Below, in pieces: positions 25,988 to 34,954 of a stretch of DNA of 64,000 nucleotides. This DNA is from Spirochaetales bacterium (GTDB lineage Bacteria > Spirochaetota > Spirochaetia > SZUA-6 > RPPD01). The stretch spans positions 1-64,000 of the forward strand of contig JAFGSW010000034.1 of assembly GCA_016934415.1 (NCBI GenBank), in the 5' to 3' direction. Numbering within the stretch: position 1 is the first letter of the stretch; every line of letters starts with the position of its first letter. Position numbers and translations under genes: made by a program. The notes beneath the pieces were generated by a model. That model had not been told where the DNA came from and did no database searches. It saw only the letters and a list, made by a program, of their open reading frames with translations.

Positions 25988-28377
25988 TACGGTTCCTCTG
26001 CGGCGGGCAAGGTAAAACTGAAACAACTCCCGGTGCCCCATCGGCTGGAAACTTCCATCGTTCCCCCCATCAGCGTGACCAGCCTTTTGCATATGGACAA
26101 CCCCAGGCCCGTTCCCTCATAGCGGCGGGAGAGTCCGGTATCCACCTGGCTGAAGGGCCTGAACAGGGCGTCAATGTCTTCAGGCTTTATGCCGATACCC
26201 GTATCGATTACCCGGACCGCCACCGATCCTTTTTCCCTCAGGCATTGCACCCCGACCGATCCTTGTTCCGTGAACTTCACCGCGTTGCCGATCAGGTTGA
26301 TTAGCACTTGCTCAGCGCGCCGGGAGTCTCCCCTGACGGCGGGGACGGCGGACGGAACGTCCGCGGTCAGGGCCAGCCCTTTCTTGTCCGCCAAGGGCCG
26401 GGCGCTCCCGATCGCCTTTTCGATTATCGGGCGCAGGTCGAATTCCTCGTTCGCCATCCGCAGCTGTCCCGCCTCGATTTTAGAAATGTCCAGAACGTCA
26501 TTGATCAGCGCCAGGAGATGCCGGGCGCTCTCGCGGACCATGCCCAATTGTTTCTCCTGTTCGGCATTGAGCGGGCCGACCATACCCTGCAGCAGGACGC
26601 CGGTGAATCCAATAATCGAATTGAGCGGAGTGCGCAGTTCGTGGGACATGGTGGCCAGAAAGGCGGACTTCAGGCGGTCGGCCGCCTCGGCCCGCTCCTT
26701 GGACGCCTTGAGCTCCGCCAGGGTCAACCGCAGGCGCTCCTCGGCGCGCTTGCGATCGGTAACGTCGCTGCCTACCGAAAGAATTTCAACGGCCTCTCCC
26801 CGTTCGTTCGTGATCGGCCGGTTTGTCCAGGAAACCCATACTTTTTCCCCGTTTTTTTTGACGTTCTCATTTTCACTCAGCGCGTAGGCTTCGGGATCGC
26901 TGAAAATATCCCTCATCAGGGAGGAGAGGTCGCGGCCGTCGGAGTCCCGTTCCGGCACGATGCTCCCGACCACGGGCCGGCCCAGTAGTTCGTCCTTCTG
27001 AAATCCGTAAAATCGTTCCGCGAACGCGTTGGCGAAGGTAATGACTCCCTCCTTTGTCCAGCGCAGGATGACGCTGTTGACATTCTCCACCAGATCGCGG
27101 TACTTGGCTTCGCTTTGAGCCAGGGTATGTTCAATGGCGGTGCGCCGGATAACTTCAGCGGAGAGTTTTTTGTTGGCCTCCACCAGTTCCGCCGTCCGTT
27201 CTTTGACTTCGGCCTCAAGACGTTCCTGATGTTCCTTTTCCGACCGGCGCAGATCGATATCGGCGCGGGCAAGCGAATCCATCATCGTGTTGAAGGAACC
27301 GGCCAGGTCGTCTATTTCGTCATGTGACGCGCCGCCGATCCGGCGCGTCAGGTCGGAGGTCCGGGAGATGTATTCGGCCTCACCGGCCAGTTTCTCGAGG
27401 GGATTAAGGACCCACCGGTTAAGCCACAGGACGGTGAGCAGGCTCAAAAGGATGAATCCGGCCGGCAAAACGGCAACGGTCGGGATAACCCGGGCGAATA
27501 TCGGCGTTTCGATATTCGCGGCGGGTATGAGGACCAGTAATTTCCAGTTTTGAACAAGGGAGGCATGATAAAAAACGTAGTTGTCCCCCACGTGAACCAC
27601 GACCGGGGACGCCTCCGGCCCGGATTCCGGAAAACCGGTCGGCAAATCGGATAAATATTCAGAGATGTTTTTTAGGCGCCATGCCGGAGGTCCGCCGGCC
27701 ATGATGGCCCCTGCGCCGTTCAACAACAAGATCGTCCCCCGAGGATCGGTCGTAAACGTTCCGATATAGTCAGTTAATGCGCGCAGGGTAACGTCGGCGC
27801 CCACCACCCCGAAAACGGCGCCCTCGTCGTCTACCAGCGCCCTGGCCACGCCGATATTAACGTCCGGCGCGGTCAGCGACGCATAGGCCTCGGTCTTCAC
27901 GGTATTTCCCGGATGCGCGGCGGCCAGTCGATACCACGGGCGTTCCCTGGGATCGTAGCGCGTGGGCTGTTCCCGCGGATGCGATCGGACGAAAGCGCCG
28001 ATAGCCCGGCCCATATAGACGGAATTGACGGATGGATGCGTCAGCCGATACGTGTTCAGTATATTAATGATTTTTTGTTCAAGCGTTCCGATACGGTAAT
28101 GGAATGACTGCTCATCGGCGTTCAGGAAATTGGTAAAATCACGGTCATCGCGTTGCCGTACCGTTTCGTCCAGGGCCAGGGCCGCAACGTCGTTTTCCAC
28201 GTCCGCAAAAAAGGAATTCAAGGAAAAATCAATCTGCCGCATTTGGCGCGCGACGTCTTCCCGTATCGACGACAGTTCCTCGTTCCATATCACCGCGTAG
28301 TAGATCCACCCGGTGGCGATCATCAGGACAAGCGTACTCAGGGCGTATAATGACAACAGCCTGGTTTTCAGTTTCAT
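25987..28377 (-). CDS. Membrane sensor kinase, dCache-HAMP-PAS-HisKA-HATPase
   Basis: 796 residues from ATG 28377 (AAGGA upstream). Span 1 about 8-30, a large extracytoplasmic Cache region about 35-300 (VYMGRAIGAFVRSHP, DPRERPWYRLA, GVVGADVTLRAL, typical dCache_1 signatures), span 2 about 305-328, HAMP, coiled coil, PAS (about 425-545, DVTDRKRAEE), HisKA (TMSHELRTPLNSI) and HATPase ([22 protein letters not shown]). It heads an operon with the receiver and second kinase downstream. The ligand is unknown. Confidence 0.93.
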   Translation of the reverse strand: MKLKTRLLSLYALSTLVLMIATGWIYYAVIWNEELSSIREDVARQMRQIDFSLNSFFADVENDVAALALDETVRQRDDRDFTNFLNADEQSFHYRIGTLEQKIINILNTYRLTHPSVNSVYMGRAIGAFVRSHPREQPTRYDPRERPWYRLAAAHPGNTVKTEAYASLTAPDVNIGVARALVDDEGAVFGVVGADVTLRALTDYIGTFTTDPRGTILLLNGAGAIMAGGPPAWRLKNISEYLSDLPTGFPESGPEASPVVVHVGDNYVFYHASLVQNWKLLVLIPAANIETPIFARVIPTVAVLPAGFILLSLLTVLWLNRWVLNPLEKLAGEAEYISRTSDLTRRIGGASHDEIDDLAGSFNTMMDSLARADIDLRRSEKEHQERLEAEVKERTAELVEANKKLSAEVIRRTAIEHTLAQSEAKYRDLVENVNSVILRWTKEGVITFANAFAERFYGFQKDELLGRPVVGSIVPERDSDGRDLSSLMRDIFSDPEAYALSENENVKKNGEKVWVSWTNRPITNERGEAVEILSVGSDVTDRKRAEERLRLTLAELKASKERAEAADRLKSAFLATMSHELRTPLNSIIGFTGVLLQGMVGPLNAEQEKQLGMVRESARHLLALINDVLDISKIEAGQLRMANEEFDLRPIIEKAIGSARPLADKKGLALTADVPSAVPAVRGDSRRAEQVLINLIGNAVKFTEQGSVGVQCLREKGSVAVRVIDTGIGIKPEDIDALFRPFSQVDTGLSRRYEGTGLGLSICKRLVTLMGGTMEVSSRWGTGSCFSFTLPAAEEP

Positions 28378-28879
28378 CGAGCGTAATCCTTCCACCCCGA
28401 TGGTAGGGATTGCGGATGTGAAGTCGGGAGGGCGTTGACATTTTCCATTGTCTTTACAAAAACGATGGCGGCACCTATTGTGGCCGCATCGTCAATGATT
28501 AAGTATGGCGGTTGACGCCGGGTTTTTCCAGTTTTTTTACATGTTTTCGCGTCCGCTATGGTCTGAATCCCCTCCGCGGCTGGCGCAAGTCTTTCGTCGA
28601 TGCTCGTATTTCATCCGTCGACGCTCGCATTGCTTCGGGCGACACTTATATCCGTCCCGCCGGCGCTCGGAAATCGTCCGCGCCGAGGCGCGAACGTCTT
28701 GCGGCGACAGGTGCGACGCTCTACGGTGCGCGTTATCTCACGGTGAGTTTTCAGGCGCCGGCGGGCGGGATCACTTCTTTTTCATCGCCGTCCGGGCGGG
28801 CCGGCCCCGGGGTGTGCGCGGCCTGCTCGATTTGAAAAAAGCCGTCCGTTGGCTTATCATTGATTGCTTGGGAGTATTA
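28378..28879. other. Divergent intergenic region without a clear gene
   Basis: 502 bases between the Cache kinase (minus) and the cyclase gene (plus). A plus-strand frame stays open through it but has no ribosome site, no domain and an Arg/Cys-rich translation, so I regard it as non-coding. It contains two imperfect 16-base direct copies (CGTCGATGCTCGTA / CGTCGACGCTCGCA) near 28598 and 28619. Promoters for both flanking genes must lie here but none is convincing. Confidence 0.5.
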
Positions 28880-30124
28880 GTGGATAAAGTCGTTTTTTAC
28901 GCCAAAAATCTCTTCGTCATGCGCAAGGTCAAGGCGGGAATCGATTCCCTGGAGTCCGTCTCCTGCGACTGCGTTTCCTCCCTGTCCGAGGCGGAGGCGC
29001 TGCTGCGGGCGGACCGGCCGGCCTATTTCCTGAGCATCGTCGAGGCGCCGCTCCTGGATGAGGCGGCGTCCGCGGCCGTCTCCGGCTTCAAAGCGGCGGG
29101 CCTGCCCCCGATCGTCCTGACGAACGAATACACGGATACGATCCGGGAGGAGATGGCGTCCCTCGGGATCATGGACTATATCATCAAGGACCAATATTTC
29201 GCCGAGAATCTGCTGCAGACCGTCCGGCGGGTTCACCGGAACATGTCGACTGAAATCATGATCGTTGACGATTCGGATGTCAGCCGGAAACAGGCGCGGA
29301 CCGTTCTGGAACTGCAACGGCTCGTCGTCCATGAGGCGGGCGGCGGAGAGGATGCGCTGCGTCTGCTGGAGGAACATCCCGGCGTCAAGCTGCTTCTGAC
29401 CGATTTCAACATGCCCGGCATGAACGGCGACGAATTGATCCGAAAAGTGAGGAAGATCCGCCCCAAAAACCGGCTGGCGGTGATCGGTTTTTCCGACGTC
29501 GATAATCCAGGATTATCGGTCCGGCTGTTGAAGAACGGCGCCGACGATTTCATCTACAAGACTTTTCTCCGTGAGGAACTCTACCTGCGAGTCGTCCAGA
29601 ATCTGGAAATGCTCGGTTATATCGATGATCTGCGGAGGCTGTCCCATACCGATTATCTGACGCAGCTGTACAATCGCCGCTTTTTTTTCGAAATAGGCGA
29701 CAAGCTGTTTGAAAACATCCGGAGAAACAACCTGCGTATCGCCGTCGCGATGCTCGATATCGACCATTTCAAGCGTGTGAACGACCGGTTCGGACATGAC
29801 GTCGGCGATCTCGCCATCCAGTACGTGGCGGCGGTATTGCAGCGCACCGTTCGGGCGGGAGACGTGGTCGCCCGGTACGGGGGAGAGGAATTTTGCGTCA
29901 TCGCGGTTAATGTCAACGAGCAAACCGCCCCGGCCATGTTCGAACGGATTCGCGCCAATGTCGCGGAAAGTAAAATCGATACCGGTGACGGCGTGCTCTC
30001 GGTCACCGTATCGATCGGTGTTGCCGTTACCATGGGGGAAACGCTCGAGGATACGGTCAACCGGGCTGACGCGCTCATGTATGGCGCAAAAACCGGCGGA
30101 CGGAACAGGGTCGTCGTCGGGTAG
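28880..30124 (+). CDS. Diguanylate cyclase REC-REC-GGDEF
   Basis: 414 residues from GTG 28880 with GGGAG six bases upstream. Domain 1 (about 5-118) has receiver-like pattern but Ser in FLSIVEAP at the acceptor position, so it is a pseudo-receiver. Domain 2 (123-240; IMIVDDSD, LLLTDFNMPGMNG, Asp about 175; Lys in IYKTF) is complete. The GGDEF domain (250-414) carries LDIDHFKRVND, GHDVGD, RYGGEEF (about 332-338) and an RAGD inhibition site five residues before it. It should make c-di-GMP with product inhibition. The deletion-scarred copy lies at 23231-23672. Confidence 0.92.
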   Translation: MDKVVFYAKNLFVMRKVKAGIDSLESVSCDCVSSLSEAEALLRADRPAYFLSIVEAPLLDEAASAAVSGFKAAGLPPIVLTNEYTDTIREEMASLGIMDYIIKDQYFAENLLQTVRRVHRNMSTEIMIVDDSDVSRKQARTVLELQRLVVHEAGGGEDALRLLEEHPGVKLLLTDFNMPGMNGDELIRKVRKIRPKNRLAVIGFSDVDNPGLSVRLLKNGADDFIYKTFLREELYLRVVQNLEMLGYIDDLRRLSHTDYLTQLYNRRFFFEIGDKLFENIRRNNLRIAVAMLDIDHFKRVNDRFGHDVGDLAIQYVAAVLQRTVRAGDVVARYGGEEFCVIAVNVNEQTAPAMFERIRANVAESKIDTGDGVLSVTVSIGVAVTMGETLEDTVNRADALMYGAKTGGRNRVVVG

Positions 30125-30140
30125 GGTTGGCCGCCGGTTG

Positions 30141-30587
30141 TTATCGAAGCTCCCCGAATTTCTTTTTATAGCGCCCGAGCTCAAGCCGCAGGAACCGCAA
30201 TTCCAGCTGGGTGTTGACCCGGGCCAGCACCTCCTCCCGCCGGAACGGCTTGGCGATGTAATCCGCCCCGCCCGCGGCGAAAGTTTTCCGGATTTCTTCC
30301 GGAGCGATCGAGCCGCTTATGAAAATGACCGGGATCCGGCGGAGGCTTTCGATTTTAAGGAGAGAGGCGCGCAGCTCCAGCCCGTCCATTCCGGGCAGGG
30401 AGACGTCCAGGAGAATCACGTCCGGGGGACGCCGGTGGGCCGCGTCGAGCGCCGCCTCGGCGTTGGTAACCGCGCGGAGGGTATAAGGAGAATCCCCGAA
30501 GATCTCCAAAAGAATATCCAGGTTTTCCGGCGCGTCGTCGACGATCAGGATGTCCGCCGGACGTTCCGGAGAATGTCGGTCGCTCAT
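30141..30587 (-). CDS. Single-domain response regulator with short C-terminal helix
   Basis: 148 residues, ATG 30587 with GGGGGA upstream. Receiver: ILIVDDAPENLDIL, VILLDVSLPGMDG, VIFISGS, IAKPFRREE. It ends in a basic helix (LRLELGRYKKKFGEL). The DDxPENLDIL start is the class found fused to HD-GYP, GGDEF and kinase domains, here without an output; its closest local relative is the receiver of the kinase at 30878. It converges on the cyclase gene with 16 bases between stops and diverges from the kinase. Confidence 0.88.
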   Translation of the reverse strand: MSDRHSPERPADILIVDDAPENLDILLEIFGDSPYTLRAVTNAEAALDAAHRRPPDVILLDVSLPGMDGLELRASLLKIESLRRIPVIFISGSIAPEEIRKTFAAGGADYIAKPFRREEVLARVNTQLELRFLRLELGRYKKKFGELR

Positions 30588-30877
30588 TGTTTTCCCCCGC
30601 GGGAATATCGTCCGCCGTTTCACGCCCGGCTGACGGGGATCGGTGAAGCCGTCCCGAACTCGACCGGCGACTTCTGTCGCATAGAATTCTATGAATTCCC
30701 CCGGATAATTCAACACATTCGGGAGGCGACGTATTCCGGCGTCCGCCACCGTCATCAGCGATCCACCATGCCGCCCCCTTGCGAAATTGTATTCCCCACC
30801 CTTGATTCTTACCCTATTCCGCATATGCTTAATAATCAATAGAAAAAAATATTCACGTGACGGAGATCATTGGAAGT
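30588..30877. promoter_or_regulatory. Divergent intergenic region
   Basis: 290 bases separating the minus-strand receiver gene and the plus-strand REC-HisKA_3 kinase. It includes a TGAATT...AATTCA inverted repeat near 30690-30712 around a CCCCCGG core, a possible operator. No gene seen. Confidence 0.3.
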
Positions 30878-32080
30878 ATGAATAAACATTCGGTTTTGAT
30901 CGTGGATGACGTCGCCGAGAACATCGATATCCTGTTGGGGCTGCTGAAGGGCACGTACCGGATTATGGCGGCCACCGACGGTTCAAAGGCGTTGCAGATC
31001 GCCCGCTCGCGCGAACCGCCGGACATCATTCTCCTCGACATCATGATGCCCGGCATGAGCGGGTACGACGTGTGCCGGAAGCTGAAAACATTGAATAGCA
31101 CGAGGGACATCCCGGTCATTTTCCTGACCGCGATATCGGAACTTGACTCGCTGGTGAAGGGATTCGAAGCGGGCGGCGTCGATTATATCGTCAAACCGTT
31201 CAAACCGCTCGAGCTGACGACGCGGCTGGGCACGCAATTGAAACTGAAAGAAGCGACTGACATTATCAAGAACCAGAACGCCGTATTGGAAAGCGCGGTG
31301 AGGCGGAAAACTGAACGGCTCAGGCAAAAAAACGAGTTGCTGGAGCGAACCCTCACGGAGAAGGAGACGCTCCTCAAAGAGGTCCGGAACATGGAACGCG
31401 CCCTGCGGCGATCGCTGGATATGTTGAACGGGTTGTATGAAAGGATCCAGGGGATCCAGGAGGAGGAAAGAAGAAAAATCTCGACGGACATACACGACCG
31501 CCTGGGCCAGCTCCTGACCGCGATCAAGCTGAACCTGTTCCGCCTGCGGGAGCGCCCGGGCGCGGAGGCGAACGGCCCGGCGGATCGTATCGACGCGACG
31601 ATCCGCATGACCGACGACGCCCTCCTGGCCGTCCAAACGGTCTGCAAGCAGCTGCGGCCCGACATCCTCGACAACCTCGGGTTCAGCGAGGCGGTCCGGT
31701 CGTATTGCCGGACGATGCAGGAATCGTCGGGCGTCGTCTTCACTCTCGCCGTCGAGGGGATGCCGGGCGCTCTCGGGAAAAAAAAGGAGCTCGTCCTGTA
31801 CCGGGTCATCCAGGAAGCGTGCACCAATACGGTCAGGCACGCGAGCGCGAAAAAATGCGAAATAGAAATCAAGGCAGCGTCCGGCGCGCTCCGGCTGCGG
31901 ATAAGCGACGACGGGATCGGCATCGGGAAGGATAAAATCGACGACGCCGAATCGCTCGGCGTTTTTGGCATGAAGAAAAGAATTGACGACATCGAGGGCG
32001 ATTTTCTCATTGAAGGGACGCCCGGAAAGGGGACGACGATATCAATAATCGTCCCACTGCGGGGAGAATCCGGTGATTAA
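30878..32080 (+). CDS. REC-HisKA_3 histidine kinase
   Basis: 400 residues from ATG 30878 (GTG 30857 lacks a ribosome site). Receiver (about 3-120; VLIVDDVAENIDIL, IILLDIMMPGMSG, VKPFKPLE), a coiled coil (about 130-200), HisKA_3 (KISTDIHDRLGQLLTAI, His about 207) and HATPase (VIQEACTNTVRHA, SDDGIGI, GVFGMKKRI, PGKGTTISI). Lacks PAS and membrane spans, so the receiver is its input: it is phosphorylated by another kinase and then controls the NarL regulator that follows, which overlaps its stop by eight bases. Confidence 0.92.
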   Translation: MNKHSVLIVDDVAENIDILLGLLKGTYRIMAATDGSKALQIARSREPPDIILLDIMMPGMSGYDVCRKLKTLNSTRDIPVIFLTAISELDSLVKGFEAGGVDYIVKPFKPLELTTRLGTQLKLKEATDIIKNQNAVLESAVRRKTERLRQKNELLERTLTEKETLLKEVRNMERALRRSLDMLNGLYERIQGIQEEERRKISTDIHDRLGQLLTAIKLNLFRLRERPGAEANGPADRIDATIRMTDDALLAVQTVCKQLRPDILDNLGFSEAVRSYCRTMQESSGVVFTLAVEGMPGALGKKKELVLYRVIQEACTNTVRHASAKKCEIEIKAASGALRLRISDDGIGIGKDKIDDAESLGVFGMKKRIDDIEGDFLIEGTPGKGTTISIIVPLRGESGD

Positions 32081-32702
32081 GGTCATCATCGCCGACGATC
32101 ACGCCATCATTAGGCGGGGCATCAGGGAAATTCTCGACGAAACGGACTCCATCCGGGTGATCGACGAGGCGGCCGACGGCAAAGAATTGATCGCCGAACT
32201 AGCGGCGAAGCGCTGCGACGTCGTCTTGCTCGACATCAATATGCCCGGGAAAACCGGGCTCGACGTCCTCCGGGACATTCAAAGCGTCAGGCCCGGTCAG
32301 AAGGTCCTGATGCTGAGCATTTATCCGGAGGAGGAATACGCCATCCGGGCCATCAAATCCGGCGCGGCGGGATACCTGAAAAAGGACTCGCACCCGCGCG
32401 ACATCGTCGACGCGATCAAGACGGTGAGCTCCGGCCGGAAATATTTCAGCAAGGAGCTTTACGACGACATTGTGGAGGAATTGAGGAACCCGGAGCCGGA
32501 CGCTCCCCACAAGAGACTGTCGAACAGGGAAATGGAAATATTCACGCATATCGGCGGAGGGAAGACCTTGTCGGAAATCGCCGAGGCGCTGTGTCTCAGC
32601 CCGAAAACGGTCAGCACCTACCGCGCGCGGATACTGGAAAAGACGAAGATGAAAAACAACGCGGAAATAATGAAATACGTCATCGAGAACAAATTGGAAT
32701 GA
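32073..32702 (+). CDS. NarL/FixJ-type response regulator
   Basis: 209 residues from GTG 32073, with GGGGAG seven bases upstream and an eight-base overlap with the kinase gene. Receiver: IIADDHAIIRRGI, VVLLDINMPGKTG, LKKDSHPR. HTH (about 145-203): LSNREMEIFTHIGGGKTL, KTVSTYRARILEKT. The pair forms a canonical kinase-regulator module. Target genes unknown. Confidence 0.94.
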   Translation: MIKVIIADDHAIIRRGIREILDETDSIRVIDEAADGKELIAELAAKRCDVVLLDINMPGKTGLDVLRDIQSVRPGQKVLMLSIYPEEEYAIRAIKSGAAGYLKKDSHPRDIVDAIKTVSSGRKYFSKELYDDIVEELRNPEPDAPHKRLSNREMEIFTHIGGGKTLSEIAEALCLSPKTVSTYRARILEKTKMKNNAEIMKYVIENKLE

Positions 32703-32716
32703 ACGGCCACCTCCGG

Positions 32717-33343
32717 CTACTCCGCCGCCGCGAGCGCCTTCGCCAATTTCCGGACCGCCGCGCCCGCCCCGTTAAAATCGTATTTTTCCAGGCACTCTTC
32801 CGCGGCCGCGACGTCCTCCCGGTACCGTTCGTCGGAGATCGCCCGCTTGAGGGCCGCGAACAGGTCTTTCGCCCCGGCGTCGCATTCGCCGACCGCGGCG
32901 AGAAGCTCGCTCGCGAGCGCCGCCGCCCGCCTGAAATCGGTGCGGGCCTTCCCGGCCCGATCGGCACCGGTCAACGCCGCGCCCGTGTTCAGGGACGCGA
33001 TCGACGCGAGGGCCGCAGCCAGACGCGTATCGGTCTCATCCAGCCGTTTTTGCCACGCTTTCCGGTCGTCTTCGCGCAGGGCGGTTTCAAGCCGGAGGGC
33101 CGCCCGGCTGACGTCACCGGCGCCGATGTTTCCGGAAACCCCCGCCAGGGCGTGGGCGAGCCGTTGCGCGGTGATGGCGTCGTTTTTCGCCAGCGCGGAT
33201 TTTATTTCGGCGGTCGAGCCCGCGTGATTCTTCGCGAACTTGGCGAGCACATGCAGATAGCTTTCAACTCCGCCGCCGATCCGGTCAATCGCGGACTTCA
33301 CGTCGATGCCCGGCAGGGAATCCGGTAATTTCCGGGCGTCCAT
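32717..33343 (-). CDS. Free-standing Hpt phosphotransfer protein
   Basis: 208 residues from ATG 33343 with AAGGAG seven bases upstream. The first half is a four-helix Hpt domain: IGGGVESYLHVLAKFAKN, then AHALAGVSGNIGA with the phosphorylatable His, then LRLETALRED. The second half is an Ala-rich helical region (about 110-208), possibly a second degenerate four-helix unit. It has no kinase or receiver of its own and closes the signalling island. It is the only separate Hpt seen and could serve the hybrid kinase at 10224-12149 and the bare receivers. Confidence 0.85.
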   Translation of the reverse strand: MDARKLPDSLPGIDVKSAIDRIGGGVESYLHVLAKFAKNHAGSTAEIKSALAKNDAITAQRLAHALAGVSGNIGAGDVSRAALRLETALREDDRKAWQKRLDETDTRLAAALASIASLNTGAALTGADRAGKARTDFRRAAALASELLAAVGECDAGAKDLFAALKRAISDERYREDVAAAEECLEKYDFNGAGAAVRKLAKALAAAE

Positions 33344-33523
33344 TTCCGCTCCTTCCGAAGAAATTACAGTTGAAAAAAAATAATTCATAGCCCGCCCCGT
33401 GTCAAGGGAAGCCTGCGCCGGATCCGGCGAGGTCTGTCGGAAAATATCCTACAGTATTATCATCATCCCCCCGACGCACAATCCTTCGCCCGTGTTTTAT
33501 CATATCAGGATGGAGGAGAGCAT

Positions 33524-34210
33524 ATGAGAAAGCGCGGGTGTAACGGTCCTGGAAAATACGGAGTCCCGGCGGGGCTTCTCTTCCTCCTGCTCATTGCGAC
33601 GGGCTGCGGATACCCGTTCATGTTCGATCCGGGAATCTACTCATTCGCTTCCTCCTGCGATCTGGACAGGAATTACGAGTGGTATAAAACGCAATCGGGA
33701 ACCGGTCCTTACGCCGGCGCCAATTGCGGTCCCGCCAGCGTCGCCATGGCCGCCGGATTTTACCGGAATGCGGATATTCCGGTGGCCGATATCAGAAAAT
33801 TGACCGGCGACCGGGGCGGCTGGTGGTCGGGAGACGATGTGAAACAGGCCCTCTCCCGCTTCCATGTCGGTTACAGGACCAACCAGCTATATATCAAGGA
33901 GCAGCTTTTTTCAGCATTGTCCAAGGGGCACATCGTCATTGTGTGCTTAAATATGTCTCTGCTGACCGAGGCGGCGCAAATTCCGGAGACGAAATACAAC
34001 CGGTATTACGAGCATGTCACCGGCCATTTTATCGTCATAAAAGGTTATTCCGAGGACCGAAACTGGCTTTCCGTCTACGACCCGAACACCTGGCAAAATG
34101 ATTACTATTTTGACGGAACGCCGAAAGGAAAAAACAGGCTCTATAGCGTTTTCGAGGTCATGCGCTCCATGGCGAGCTGGAATTCCGAGTTTATCGAATT
34201 GGAGGGGTAG
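33524..34210 (+). CDS. C39-like cysteine peptidase lipoprotein
   Basis: 228 residues from ATG 33524, preceded by GGAGGAG. Lipobox LLIATGC (Cys28). The mature part has a papain-like C39_2 arrangement: GANCGPASVAMAA (Cys about 68), a helix, then HVTGHFIVIKGY (His about 170) and VYDPN (Asp). These form a plausible Cys-His-Asp triad, and the cysteine is followed by GPAS as in C39 peptidases. It is anchored in the envelope. Substrate unknown; it could also be an inactive binding relative. It stands alone between the Hpt gene and a broken gene. Confidence 0.8.
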   Translation: MRKRGCNGPGKYGVPAGLLFLLLIATGCGYPFMFDPGIYSFASSCDLDRNYEWYKTQSGTGPYAGANCGPASVAMAAGFYRNADIPVADIRKLTGDRGGWWSGDDVKQALSRFHVGYRTNQLYIKEQLFSALSKGHIVIVCLNMSLLTEAAQIPETKYNRYYEHVTGHFIVIKGYSEDRNWLSVYDPNTWQNDYYFDGTPKGKNRLYSVFEVMRSMASWNSEFIELEG

Positions 34211-34340
34211 TAGCGGAATATAGCCGACTCCGTCTTTTTTCCCTTCGCGATCTTCGTTTCCTTCGCGCTCTCGCAAAAAGCTTCGCTGCGAGAAACGCGC
34301 CCTCTTTTCCATCGATTGGTCAAAACATCGGAACGGCTTT

Positions 34341-34680
34341 TTATAAGCAGGCAACCCACGAGCGCTCGATTTTCTCGCGAAGCCGGATTTCGATATAGCG
34401 GAAAAGAGTGTCTATGGCGATCAGGCGCATCTCCACGAGAATTTCGCCGATCGGCTTCCGCGTGCCGCGCCGAGCTCGCGCGGCAGCAGGCGGATCACGC
34501 TGATGATCGTCAGCCGCGTGATGACGAACGAAACGCCGCCGACCATGATACCGGCGAGGATACGGCCGGCGACGAAGAAAGTCCCGTGGAATTCGGACTT
34601 GAATTCCACGAAAAGGGCCGCGTAGAGCGGGAACACGAAGCCCATGGCGATTCCGAATGCCATCGAGAGCAGGAAATTCA
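34341..34680 (-). pseudogene. Frameshifted small membrane protein gene
   Basis: Two minus-strand frames make one protein if joined. Frame 1 gives LNFLLSMAFGIAMGF, VFPLYAALF and GRILAGIMVGGVSFVITRL (two membrane spans) and runs to LPRELGAARG; near 34462-34480 the sense passes to another frame giving KPIGEILVEMRLIAIDTLFRYIEIRL and a stop at 34341. The result is a short two-span protein with a cytoplasmic tail, perhaps the remnant of a larger sensor. The start is unclear (a TTG near 34680). A sequencing error is possible. Confidence 0.45.
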
Positions 34681-34816
34681 ACCGAATGATGCATTTATTG
34701 AAAAGACGACGGTGAAAAAGAAGCCGCCTTGACGGATGTCGCCCGACCGGATCAGCGCGGAAAAGTCGGCTCGAGCCCGTCAAGGAGACCTAACGGATCG
34801 CGTCCGTCCCGCTCAA

Positions 34817-34845
34817 TTGACTTTTTTCCCCGAACGCCATATTTT
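34817..34845 (+). promoter_or_regulatory. Sigma-70 type promoter for the NfeD/stomatin operon
   Basis: TTGACT at 34817-34822, 17-base spacer, TATTTT at 34840-34845. The transcript would start near 34852, about 100 bases before the GTG of the nfeD-like gene. Confidence 0.65.
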
Positions 34846-34954
34846 ACATTGGGATTGGTTTTTCTTTCATACCGTCGAAGGTATTGAGTATGTAAAGGGA
34901 AGGCCGGATTGCGCGCGGGGAAGAGCGCGCCGCTCCGGTCCGGAAGGAGTCAGT

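Noticed and set aside
28505-28879. N-terminal extension of the cyclase
   Set aside because: The extension is Arg/Cys-rich with no domain, while GTG 28880 has a good ribosome site and begins the first domain.
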